Source: Emergomyces orientalis
Lineage: Eukaryota > Ascomycota > Eurotiomycetes > Onygenales > Ajellomycetaceae
Length of the DNA stretch: 64,000 nucleotides
Direction: 5' to 3'
Assembly (NCBI GenBank): GCA_002110485.1
Contig: MOWL01000093.1
Location: forward strand, 124,001 to 188,000
The notes below the pieces were generated by a model, which saw only the letters and a list, made by a program, of their open reading frames with translations, ran no database searches and was not told the origin of the DNA. Both the position numbers and the translations under genes were made by a program. Below are positions 44,051 through 54,317 of this stretch, piece after piece; position 1 is the stretch's first letter; every line of letters starts with the position of its first letter.

Positions 44051-45099
44051 TGTCAAATACTGAATCTTGCCTGTTATCATAATGTTAGATTCAAACACTT
44101 ATATTACTTAAATGAAATATCACACTATTTTAAGATATAAGAGAAGCAAACCTTGATATAACTTTCAAGTATTAATCTTAAAAGATTAAATATTTTTGAT
44201 TTTTAAGCTCTTGAAAATAATGAGTATAAATCTAGAAAATTAATTAGAAAACTTAACAGTCTGTAAAATTTAAATCAATAGAAAACTTCTTACTTTTAAA
44301 GTGATGTTGAAGAAAATATTCTGTGCTGTAATCTGAATTTTAAAGATTAAGAGTATAAGTGTGGAAAAAAGCTCTTTTATATAGTAATATATCTCATATT
44401 CTTTATACATGTCTGAGCGTTATAATTTAAATCTGTCAGCCATTTTAGAAACTAATACTTATTTGAAGAGAAATTTCGCATACAGCTCTGCAATCTAATA
44501 TCTAGCAGTGCTACATAGTAAGCATCTAGACTGTCATCTCTACTTTTACAGCTTATATCCCTGCTTAAATAAATAATTGAATTCACAGCAGTAATCTAGT
44601 TTTTCTTTTTTTTATATTACAAATGCATGTAAATTTATATACTTACAGATATAATTATAGAAAGAAATAAATTTTATACAAAAAGAATTCTAAACTCTGA
44701 TTGATTAATTGAGTAGCTATATTTGTAGATATCTTAAGAAAGAGATAGTATGAATTTATGAATCAAAAGATACAGATGCAACAGAGACTTTCATGCAAAA
44801 ATAAAAAGCAAGAGAGACTGACTCTGCAAGACCATGACAGATTTGATGCCAGTGGGAAAGTGGCATAAACTGCTTGAACTGTCAGCACTTTTCAAGAATT
44901 CATGCACTCTTACTGAGCCTGCTGGCTGTGCCAGGATTGTACTTCCGCGGCTTCTTCTATCAAATTAAGAGCCATGATGATTATACAAACTTCACACCTC
45001 TGATAACAGGTAAGCGTTGTCAGCTGTCTGTGACTGATCAATCAATGATTTGAAGATTTCAAGCTGTCTGCTAGAATGATTCAAGAGACTTATTCTTCT
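44051..45099. other. Very AT-rich stretch, no gene
   Basis: About 1 kb at very low GC with no ORF of note. The 50-100 bases next to 44050 include the promoter of the secreted protein, but no clear TATA box stands out in this composition. Confidence 0.4.
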
Positions 45100-45427
45100 G
45101 TTGCAATAAATAATCATCAGTCAATACAACATCTTACTGAGAGCTTATGCCAAGTTAATCAATGTTGCAATAAGTGATTATCAGTTAATATGACATCTTA
45201 CTGAGAGCTTATGCTAAGCTAGTCAAGATGCTGCAATAAGTAATCATCAGTCAATATAATGTTTTACTGAGAGCTTATGTCAAGATAGTCAAGGTGTTGC
45301 AATAAGTGATCATCAGTCAATATGACATCTTACTGAGAGCTTACATCAAGCTAGTCAAGATGCTGCAACAAGTGATCATCAGTCAAGATGACATCATGCT
45401 AAGATCTTACATCAAGTTAGTCTAGAT
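45100..45427 (+). repeat. 66-bp tandem repeat, five copies
   Basis: Units begin with GTTGCAATAAG or GCTGCAATAAG at 45100, 45164, 45230, 45296 and 45362, so the spacing is 64, 66, 66 and 66. Each contains ATCATCAGTCAATATGACAT and CTTACTGAGAGCTTATG-like segments. The last copy is degenerate. No ORF spans the array although the period is a multiple of three. Confidence 0.9.
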
Positions 45428-46159
45428 ATTGACAAAGAGATGATGAAGTAGAAGATCTTACAAGAATTCAGACAGTCAAATTACTCTGAATCAGAATAGA
45501 CTTATAGTATCATCAATAATTATCAGAAGTAGGGTTGTTTTTTTCGCGGGCCCGATTGAAAAAGTGATAGTAGTTGCTCGATTGAACAGGTTCCCGAGGT
45601 GGGCGCTGATTCTGAGGGAAAACACAGGAGATCGGTGCAAAGACTGCTCAAAAAGGCTAGCTTATTGTCTATGAACTGAGTTCTCGGTGTTCTGAAAAAA
45701 ACCAAACCAGGGTCCAGCTAGAAGTGTGTAACGGTAGGCTCCGGGCCTCCGGCCCGGGAGCCAGCCGTCTTATGGTCTTTTTGACCTAGTGGCTAGGGTC
45801 CGGAGCCTGGCGGGGTCTACGCTGCGTATGCCATGACAATTCGGCTGGCTCCTTGCGGTTGCCCGGATGCCGGATGCTTCAGGTTTGAATCTGAGGGGTA
45901 GCAGATTTTGATCCTGGGCTCCCATGGCGGCTGACAAGGACAGGTTGCGTGCCTGAATCCTTGGGGGCTTAGCGGCCTAACGGCCTGCGGGGTGCTATGG
46001 CTGGACACCGGCTGGACACTTGCCTGCCGGCCTTAGTGGGCTTGGCTGCCTTGGTGGCTTGCCTGTCCCGGAGAGAGCTGCGGGCTCGGGACGAGCCCTA
46101 TGAGAGGGAGACAGTTGCAACGGTAGGCTCCCGGGCCCAGAGCCTGGCAGGCTCTACTA
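45428..46159. other. GC-rich segment with no supported gene
   Basis: From about 45535 composition switches to GC-rich. AACGGTAGGCTCC followed by GGGCC occurs twice (about 45728 and 46118), and the first is followed by the near-palindrome GGGCCTCCGGCCC. Short ORFs on both strands look like compositional artefacts. Confidence 0.35.
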
Positions 46160-46764
46160 CGGCAGCCTATAGTGACATTTGAGTCAAATGGCTTTTTTTT
46201 GTGTTTTTTTGTGTTTTTCAGTGTAAAAAGCTTAATTCCACATAATATTCATTTTTATGGACACACATCAATCACACTAGTCCTAATATGGTTAGTATAT
46301 TACTATATATGGTTTAGTTGATCTTGGCTTTGAGCTATGAGCTCCACCCCACAGATCTTCCTACAGAATTCTCTCAGAGTCCCCCGGGCATAGAGTCCCC
46401 TGGGCATAGAGTCCCCCAGGCATAGAGTCCCCCAGGCATAGAGTCTCTGGGTGTAGAGCTCTACACCCAGGGGAGCTCTACATCCAGAGGGCTTTATATT
46501 CAGAGAGAGCTCTACATCTGAGAGCTCTACACTCAGAGACTCTATGCCTGAGGGACTCTATGCCTGGGGGACTCTATGCCCGGGGGACTCTATATCTGAA
46601 GGACTCAATATCTGAGAGCACTTCTGTTTCAATGTGGGTCTCTATTTCATGCAACCTCCAATGAGAAGATCTCAATTACTAATACAATCAGTATTATTGA
46701 TGTGTGCTCATTGTAACGCTAGTATAAAATACCCATTTGACCCAAATGTCACTATAGGCTGCCG
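46160..46764. mobile_element. 605-bp MITE with TA duplication and internal palindrome
   Basis: Terminal inverted repeats of about 33 bp start CGGCAGCCTATAGTGACATT at 46160 and end with its complement at 46764, continuing into TTGRGTCAAATGG. TA flanks both ends (46158-46159 and 46765-46766), the usual target of Tc1/mariner-like elements. There is no transposase ORF. Inside, 46378-46612 is a big imperfect palindrome built from a 17-bp unit like GAGTCCCCCGGGCATA on the left and its complement on the right, around a centre TAGAGCTCTACA. It would fold into a long hairpin. Confidence 0.85.
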
Positions 46765-47525
46765 TATCTACTATGCCATGACAAATAGCAAAGCTTTTTT
46801 CTTTTCAGGATTCAAATCCGGCGGGTTAGGCAGGCCGGGTTCACAACACTAAACAGGAGAAAGATATGAAATTTCAATGTGTAGCTTCTCTCTAAAAATG
46901 ATTAAAGTTCAGCTTCATTTATTGACCACTCTATGCTTTCACAATGATTGGCTTTCACTGACTGAAAGAGTGAGCTCAGCTTATCTTACTGCTGCAAGAG
47001 AAATTAGAAGACAATGATATATCTCAATAGTTTCAGAAATTTCTGCTCTTACAATTAGTCTTCAAATCTTGAAATCTTACAGCATAAGCTGAATACAACA
47101 ACAAGAATTCTTCTAACTGAACTTGTAAAAGAACAGAATCTATTTCTCACTGAGATAACATTAGTTAAGTAAAATTAACTAATAGTTACAGAAAACTCAT
47201 TTCCTCTATAATAGATAAAGCAGCTGAGAACTCTTTCTTCTCTACTTCTATTATTCTCTTCTAAAACATCTTTTCTCATTGAAAAATAATCAGGTAAGAT
47301 TTTATCTTATTATCTTGTCTTCTAAGCTTGCTATTACTCTGTGTATACTAACAATAAGATTTTCAGACTTCATTTCTTCTGAATCTCAAATATAGAGCAA
47401 TTGCGATTTCCACAAAAAAAAATATATTGCTTAAAGGTTAGTTTAGATTTCTTTTTACTATCTTCTATATCATTTCAACATGAATGAAGCTGACACTGAG
47501 AATCAGAAATCGGCCGCCGTTCAAT
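46765..47525. other. AT-rich intergenic, no gene
   Basis: Only short ORFs. The final 60 bases upstream of 47526 contain the leader of the second secreted-protein gene. Confidence 0.35.
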
Positions 47526-47813
47526 ATGCAGTTGACCAGTAAACTCGTGGCTCTGATGCTTTCTTTCGCGTCACTCACGTTGGCTGCACCTACCGAGAAT
47601 GCACCTACCGAGAATGCACCCGCGCAGCGCAAGTACGCTGATGACCTAGCGTGCAAAAATGGGGCTTATAAATGTGCTGGCTGGTCCAATGAATGGATTA
47701 TAATCTGTTCTGCAGGAGTATGGTATGAATCAGCTTATTGCGGCAAGTGGGGGTGTCAGTATGATAGCCGCGGTCTTCCTTTTTGTGGCCGACCGAATCC
47801 GCCTGCCATGTGA
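47526..47813 (+). CDS. Small secreted cysteine-rich protein 2
   Basis: The Met at 47526 is chosen over the one at 47484 because MQLTSKLVALMLSFASLTLA is a clean signal peptide ending in an Ala-rich cleavage site before APTENAPTENAPAQ, a duplicated hexapeptide. The 95-residue precursor has a domain CKNGAYKCAGWSNEW, IIICSAGVWYESAYCGKWGC and LPFC. Compared with the protein at 43733-44050, C..G.Y.C, W...C...G.W..SA.C and a terminal FC are conserved. Six to seven Cys are present. Intact single exon; expected to be secreted; function unknown. Confidence 0.7.
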   Translation: MQLTSKLVALMLSFASLTLAAPTENAPTENAPAQRKYADDLACKNGAYKCAGWSNEWIIICSAGVWYESAYCGKWGCQYDSRGLPFCGRPNPPAM

Positions 47814-48704
47814 TCGCGACCCACGCGGCTGCAGGCTTGATGTTTATGTTGGGCATACGCTGCCTGCTGCCCGGGCGGCCGCCCTGCCGCACGTTCCCCC
47901 CCAGCCTTATCCTTGGTAATTAAGAAGAGAGGAATCTGTTGCCTTATTTATTATTTTTCAAGTCTGTCAAGACAACTGCCTGAGATCAAAATATAGCGCA
48001 GAGAAATACAATTTTGTGATTGCTTGATTTGAAATTATCTTGAAAGGGATCCCATTTTTAGCCGCACATCAACGGGAAGCGCGGAGAATGTTTTGAATTG
48101 TAGACACTGTTTCTCAGCGCGGTATTATGGTATCTCCCAAGAGGGAGCTGCCCGCGAAAACCCTTGAGCATTGCAACTGCGTGTGGAAATCGCAGATAGT
48201 GAGGCACTGGGTTCACTGGTCTTAAAACGAGGCTTCAAATTCGTCTGCATGAAGTGGATAACTGTATATAAGATTCAAGAATAGATATAACTGTGGTAGC
48301 CTACTATCTCCCAAGCGGAGAGGCCGGGGTAAATGAAATCCATCACCACTATTACTGTACTATTTCATGTTCAATAATGATAGTTTACAATACTATCTCA
48401 TGGTGCATCTGTTGTAACATCTTATTCTTGTTATTCTTCACATGACTTATTCAATCATCATGAATAGAAAGTTATTTGTAGCAGCGAGTCTATCAATCAA
48501 TTAAGGATCTACTGTACATACATAGGAAAATAAATAAATACCAAAAATGACACCTACAAGAGAGGCAAAATCCACGCTAGCTTTTGCAATCTCCGAACTA
48601 TTCCTCCAACAAAAAACACCTCTGGCTGGGATCAGTGGACCTCTACAAGCAGAAACCTGTTGCCAGGGATTCGATGCGACCTTGACTCCAGGCAGTCCAC
48701 CCGA
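47814..48704. other. Intergenic, no gene seen
   Basis: A GC-rich patch (47840-47910), then AT-rich DNA. The ORF 48660-49022 on + is a shadow of the DUF7770 relic on the other strand. Confidence 0.4.
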
Positions 48705-49240
48705 TCATGGATAGTAGGTGCTCGGGACAAGAGGGTAGTGGGCTTCATCAGGATATTGTATGGGGATAGTGTTTTTGGCCCCGGTGGCTTGGCCTGCGTT
48801 CACAAAAACATTCGAGTTTTGGAAGAGAGAAAGTTGATGGTCCGTCCAATATCTGCAACCTTGGCCAAGAGCATTGAACTCATACTGATGGCGCTTGTGG
48901 CTGACAAGAACATCGACAAAATCCCGAACTTTGGCGCCAGGTCAGGTATTGAGAGGCATGACTTTTGTTGCAGTGTTAGACCAAGGGTAGTAAAGACGGC
49001 TAACCAAGAGGAATGCTTTTGATCCCCTGGTTGTTACAACACTCGGCACACTATAAGACGGCGTGATATCGACACGGATACTCCGCAGAATGATTCTGGC
49101 CGATTTCCAGATAGAAACACCAATGATTTCCCCTGGATGGGAGCCTGGCATGAGCAACCGCATTCATGCTTGAGACAGTCATGCCAAGAATTGACTCCTT
49201 TTCGCCTGGGGGAATGAATTTCAGGGGCTGAAAGGGCGGT
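48705..49240 (-). pseudogene. DUF7770-type protein, broken
   Basis: The (-) strand reads MTVSSMNAVAHARLPSRGNH then WCFYLEIGQNHS, shifts frame by one near 49075 into IRVDITPSYSVPSVV and GSKAFLLVSRLYYP, meets a TGA at 48942-48944, and continues with VRDFVDVLVSHKRHQYEFNA and LGQGCRYWTDHQLSLFQNS to an end at 48705. The order NHWC.YLE, VRIDMTPSY, QYEFN..GQGCRYW is typical of the anonymous fungal family DUF7770. One frameshift and one nonsense codon make it inactive. The family has no known activity. Confidence 0.6.
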
Positions 49241-50692
49241 ACCGGCCTGAATATTCATGGTGATAGAACTGAATGGAACTGTTTCTGGAGTTTTCATTAG
49301 CCAGGAAGTGATAAGAGCCGGAAATTTTCACGGCGGTATCAGAAAGGAGAGAGCATACTTTTTCATTCTCAGATAGAAGTCAAACTTTGTCAGTAGCTCA
49401 AGGGCATGGGCGAACACTGTTGATTTTCCAAAATTCATGCTAGCTGACAGCGAGCTTTTATACCCAACCTGTCACAGCAAGCATTAAGCACATTCAGGCC
49501 AGGCCTACGCGCCGGTTCATTGCAATCACAGCTTTCCCCGGTCCAATGGTGGTCATCAACCCTGGGGCCAGGGATTGCGCCTATATTGCTCTGATTGAGA
49601 GAATGCAGCAACGCTCCGTCCCTTTCAATCAATGTGTGATAGTCAAGGCATTTCCAAAATAGAAACATGTTGTGATATAACTGCAAAAGCCAGTATTTGG
49701 CGCTGATGGCCAAGCGCCCGCCCCCAAATCACGGTTGTGGCCATTTTCACTGGTGGTCATTCAATCTTGGAGGGAAGAACTTCGTCAAAGTCCTCAACCT
49801 GGATTGATTCGGCGCTATTACGAGTGATGGTGTCAAAATAGCCCTGACAAGCGGGGTGTGGCTGAAGTGTGATCTGCCTGTAGCATGATATCACAGGCCA
49901 GCTGCAAGCGCTGTGGCTCGTGCACTCTTAAGCGCCGCAATAAACAGAATCGCGCTGGCATTATTCTCAGCAGGTCTTCATTTACTGAACCGGCTGGCGC
50001 CGCTTCTTAGCGGCCAAAGCTTCGGTTGCTGTTTGGGCTCTTGATTTCTATTACGGACTAGCGCAATGCATCTCATCTGGTTCAACAATCAATACGACCT
50101 CTTCATCCAACAAGCGGCACGGCTTAGCCGTTTCTTGGTGTATGGTAGTGCGTGTTTCAATTTTGCATTTCTGCAAGTTTGATTTCTACATTTATGTACA
50201 TCCAATTCTTTCATTTCGAATAGAACACTTCCAGCTTTTTTTGACCTATTTCTTCACCTTCTGACTTTTCTAGTGTAATTGTTGCCAGATCTCAACATAC
50301 TCGGCTTCAATCCAGGGCTGTCAATCCCAATCAATCCAATCATTAATTTATGTTTATTTTTTATTTTATCATTTTTCATTTTATTTTTTGGTTTTTGGAT
50401 TTTTCCTTCTTGACTTTTGTATTCTCTTTTAGCATAAATGATCGGATCGCGTGGCCGAGAATTGAGTCAAAATGAACCACTGTTTCAGATCACAGATTGT
50501 GGCCCAAGTATGAAAGCGCCGTGACAAAGCAACTAGTCACATCTGACAGAAGTAAACCTTTAAAAAGTGACTTTCAGCTCAAGGAAGCACAACACTCACT
50601 TGTAGCTATAAATTGAGACCTCTCCCCATAATATCAATTGATAATAATTAAGTCCCAGATCCTTCATCTACACTGAAATTAAATGCTACACC
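49241..50692. other. Long intergenic stretch, no gene
   Basis: No supported coding region. The ORF 49435-49713 (-) lacks any recognisable pattern. A T-rich block at 50340-50420 and TATAAATT at 50608-50615 precede the hypothetical gene at 50693. Confidence 0.4.
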
Positions 50693-51031
50693 ATGCAAAC
50701 ATCAGACTCAAAGCGTGTCAAGAAGCCATGGACTGTGCACAGTAGCCTTGTGCAGATGCGTTATCGATGGAAAGGCACGCTGCAGTGTATGCTGCATAGC
50801 TATTTCAATGATTGTCGCTGCAAAGGCGTCTACCTCCTCATTCATGAAGACAATCGGTACTTTACAATTAATTTTAACAAGTCTGATGCTTCGAGCAGCG
50901 ACTTTCCACCACCAGACAATGATATAGTGAGTTACATGCCTGGTACAACCCTGGGAAAAAAATGTAGCTCTTACAGAAACAGGAGAAGCATTATCCCCCT
51001 CCATCCTGAACAACATGTGAGAACTACATGA
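50693..51031 (+). CDS. Hypothetical 112-aa protein
   Basis: The ATG at 50693 lies about 80 bases after a TATAAATT box. The 112 residues include RYRWKGTLQCMLHSYFND, a Cys-containing patch and a Ser/Pro stretch, and end with a basic tail. The reverse strand is open over the same region (50708-51016), which lowers confidence in either. No domain recognised; no obvious lesion. Confidence 0.3.
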   Translation: MQTSDSKRVKKPWTVHSSLVQMRYRWKGTLQCMLHSYFNDCRCKGVYLLIHEDNRYFTINFNKSDASSSDFPPPDNDIVSYMPGTTLGKKCSSYRNRRSIIPLHPEQHVRTT

Positions 51032-52029
51032 AATATCAGAAGTCTAGAGCAGAGAAGAAGAGAAAGCAAGAGAAACTTACACCTGCTTGAAGAATTCATG
51101 TTGACCAATTTGGCTGACAAGTCATTGCTTACTTTGAATCACTAAATAACAAGTACATACGAATTTTGTAGTATTAAACATGACACGCGTCACTAAATTA
51201 TTTAGATATGAAAGCATGCGTTCACCTTTGCCACAAGAAATTTTTAGAATTAACTTTTAGAGAATTGGCTTGCAGATCTTTTGAGCATGCGGATCTTTTT
51301 AGCATGCAGATCTTTTTGACTTGCAGATCTTTTTAGCTTGCAGTTTTGACTTACTTTTCTTTTTTGCTTTTTTAAGAGTTAATTTAAGCTTGCAGACCCT
51401 TTTTCTTTTAATTTTTAAGCTTGTCAATTTTAAGATGTTTTTATGCATAGAAAAGCCATCAGCTGCATCTGTGAACATGTAAGTTCTTATTACCACACAA
51501 AGTCTTCAGATAAAGTTACTTTTCTGTAACTATAAATTTTTTGTTTTGTATAAATTTTTTAATTATGACTGATATCTTCTAACTCTTCACTAAATCTGAA
51601 TGGACAAGCAGTTATCTCATTCTAACTTAGTCTTTAGTGTTGTCATTGATTCTGTCTTTCTCTTTGCAGCTGTCAAAGTGCTATTCAGGCTTTCGGGCGC
51701 ACAAAGATACGGAATAAGTTCAACATTGAGGGGTGGTGCATCAGTGATTGGTGTGAAGCATGCTGCTGCCCGTGTTGTTCTTTGATTCAGGAGGAGAAGG
51801 AAGGTTTAGTTCGCACTCAGGCAGATGAATATCAGAAAATGCCTGGAATGACTGCTAGCTGTTTACAAAGAGAATCAGCAGCTGAAAGAGACAAGATGAT
51901 TCTAACAGAAAGATGGAAATTGTTATGAGAGTCTGAAGCATCTCTACTTTTATAGCAGTTAGAGAGCTAGCTAAAAACAGTTAATAGTGATTTAAATATA
52001 AGATTCAATCTATACATTGTATGCGTCGG
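51032..52029. other. AT-rich stretch with short tandem motif, no gene
   Basis: At 51270-51345 the word TTGCAGATCTTTTTAGC and close variants recur four or five times with a period near 18 bases. The rest is AT-rich without long ORFs. Confidence 0.45.
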
Positions 52030-52350
52030 AGCGTCTCCGAGGGCTGGCGGGTCGGCACCAAGTCCAATCAGGCCAGAGGCACAGTGGCAGAAGAAGGTTG
52101 ACAAAAGGCCGGGGACTACATCAGATGGTCCCTAGCACAATGACCAAGGGAAGGGGTACTATGTCGCCATGCTGGAGGTAGGAGCCAACAGACCTGACGG
52201 GTACATGGACCGCGGTCCATGGACCTGGTAGGCCCAAAGACGGCCAACTTGTGGCCATGCTGGCCTGTGGACGACGGAGGCCATTGAATCGATTTCTCTG
52301 GTCCTGTGGCGACCAAGGCCCCCAGGATTTCCCTGTATTTTGATCACGCA
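52030..52350 (-). repeat. GC-rich ~300-bp repeat, copy 2 (inverted copy of 31488-31770)
   Basis: Reverse complement of the repeat beside the DUF3723 gene, about 90% alike by eye, with one extra 30-base stretch containing GGACCGCGGTCC. It is followed directly by the 18-bp minisatellite. Confidence 0.85.
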
Positions 52351-52384
52351 CTTGGTATTAGGGATATTTTTGACGTAGGGAGGC

Positions 52385-52770
52385 TTGTGACCTAGGGAAG
52401 CTTCTGCCCTGGGGCCATTGCCGTCCCTAGGTTCGCTGCCGTCCCTGGGGACACTACCTTCCCTGGGGACACTGCCCTCCCTGGGGACACTACCGTCCCT
52501 AGGGCCACTGCCTCCCTGGGGACACTGCCCTCCCTGGGGACACTGCCTTCCCTGGGGCCATTGCCGTCCCTAGGTTCGCTGCCGTCTCTGGGGACACTGC
52601 CCTCCCTGGGGACACTGCCCTCCCTGGGGACACTGCCTTCCCTGGGGCCATTGCCGTCCCTAGGTTCGCTGCCGTCTCTGGGGACACTGCCCTCCCTGGG
52701 GACACTGCCCTCCCTGGGGACACTACCGTCCCTAGGGCCACTGCCTCCATGGGGCCACTGCTTTCCCTAG
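52385..52770 (+). repeat. 18-bp GC-rich minisatellite
   Basis: About 20 units of the type ACTGCCCTCCCTGGGGAC with variants (TTGCCGTCCCTAGGTTCG). The period of 18 keeps frames open, giving artefactual ORFs with PSLGTL repeats on + and AVSPGR repeats on -. Blocks of units repeat as a higher-order set (52545-52625 and 52640-52720). Confidence 0.9.
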
Positions 52771-52864
52771 GGCCAGATGACAGTATTCCGGTCTACAGCC
52801 AACCCCCTGCTGCCACAGGATGCATGGTCTTGTGATCGAGAGGCGGCTGTGCTTTCACAACAGG

Positions 52865-52872
52865 TATAAATA
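52865..52872 (+). promoter_or_regulatory. TATA box of the 52967 gene, in a promoter shared with the RING gene
   Basis: TATAAATATGCGTGGTTTCC here and at 56186 are identical over 20 bases. Similarity extends upstream (CCAACCCCCTG, TGGTCTTGTGAT) and downstream (a CT-rich initiator region). The start codons lie about 100 and 250 bases downstream. Confidence 0.65.
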
Positions 52873-52966
52873 TGCGTGGTTTCCCCCCTCAGCTCTCTCT
52901 ATTCTTCTTCTTCCTTATTATCTCGCTCGCACTTGCTTCTTGCCTACTCTCTCTCGTCCTGACGGA

Positions 52967-53691
52967 ATGACTAGAACCCGCAGACAAGCCAGGGCCGCTG
53001 AAAAGGCCAATGCTCTTAAGCTGCATTCCAGAAAAGTCAACCGCGCACACGCATCCCATCATTCAACTATAGCTTGTTCTCGCCGCCATCATCTTATGCC
53101 CACAAGACCACAAACTCACAGGGAGGGTGACAGCCGTATCTCAACCAACCTGGTGGAGTATCAGGATCAACCTTCTCTTGATGACACGATGGAATCAGAC
53201 ATGCGCCAATCTGTTATTGATAAGAGTAAGTGCTTGCAACTTCTCTCACAAACATATCTAACAGGTGAGCAGATGAGCCAGATCCCGAGTGCAGTTCAGC
53301 CCAGGGACAAAGTTTGAGCACCCACGATGCGGTTCCCTGCTCTGATGACAATGCAGAAGTTACTCTTGCCGACAGTGTAGTTTTGGCGATGGAAAACACA
53401 TACGACGACAAATGAAACTACCACGGCCCCGTTGACCGTCGATACTGCGACATCCATCATGAAAATGAGTATCTATGTCGCTTTGACTCTACTTGGGTAT
53501 CACCGTGGAACTTCGATGATCCGGAAGCGGTGAGCTCAAAACTGGAGGAGTTGTACAACATCAATCAGCAGAATTCGCAGGAATCATGGTCCTTGAGAGT
53601 TGGGTGCGATGTTCCTGAAATGCTGGACCATATTTCCCGCGTGGCAGCGAGGGGAACAAGAGAAGGTATAAGCATTTACTTTGCACACTGA
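52967..53691 (+). pseudogene. Unknown two-exon gene with in-frame TGA
   Basis: The ATG at 52967 opens a basic N-terminus (MTRTRRQARAAEKANALKLH) compatible with a nuclear or chromatin-bound protein. A 56-nt intron at 53226-53281 (GTAAGT..CCAG, CTAAC branch) joins exon 2, whose frame runs through a TGA at 53413-53415 to 53691, encoding NYHGPVDRRYCDIHHENEYL and WVSPWNFDDPEAVSSKLEEL. Codon-like order continues after the TGA, so the nonsense codon appears recent. Without the intron the frame stops at 53317. No domain recognised. Confidence 0.45.
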
Positions 53692-54317
53692 AAAGACCAA
53701 TGGTTCCGGGAGAAGAATGTAGGGAAAAGAGAGTATGAATCATGAGAGCGAAGCTACAATATTAGTGGCGGTGATAAACATGAGATGAGTCAGATAATTT
53801 GAGCATTTTGTGACTGTTTCTTTCCTTGATTTCTTCTGCAATTGATGAGTGGAAGGGGTGGCTTGTATGATATATTGACAGAGTAAATGAAAGTCAGTAA
53901 TTATAAATTTATTTCGCAGCTCTTCTCTTCTGCATCCAAATCTTCTCAATTGCTCCAGATGGCTTGAGTGACAGCCATCTCAGCAGTGGAAAGGCAGGAT
54001 GCTTTTGCATACCATGATTCACATTTAATATCACTGAGATCAAAGTATGTTCTTCAAGTGAGTTCACAAGCATTCAGAGGAAGAGAGGTCTGGTGTTCTC
54101 TCCCAGAGCAATTGTATCTGAAGTGCAATTTCCAAGTTCTGAAATGTGTGTGCTGGCCAGGATAGATTTAATGAAGAAGAAAAAGTAAAGTGAAACAAAG
54201 AAAAGAAATTAAACATAGAAAACAAAAGAGAAAGACATTCAATTGTTGCAGAACAAATCTAAGTAGCTAACTAACTAGATATAGAAAGATTTCATGAGAT
54301 TGAGCCATCTCTCTATA
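53692..54317. other. AT-rich intergenic, no gene
   Basis: Short ORFs only on both strands. It contains the 3' flank of the gene ending at 54318. Confidence 0.4.

Noticed and set aside
45100..45427. Possible CRISPR-like array
   Set aside because: Units are contiguous 66-bp tandem repeats without unique spacers, and this is eukaryotic DNA.
48660..49022. 120-aa + strand ORF
   Set aside because: It is the shadow of the DUF7770 relic on the (-) strand, which has the recognisable family motifs.
52499..52770. ORFs on both strands with PSLGTL or AVSPGR repeats
   Set aside because: They arise because the minisatellite period is 18; there is no start context, flanking coding sequence or domain.
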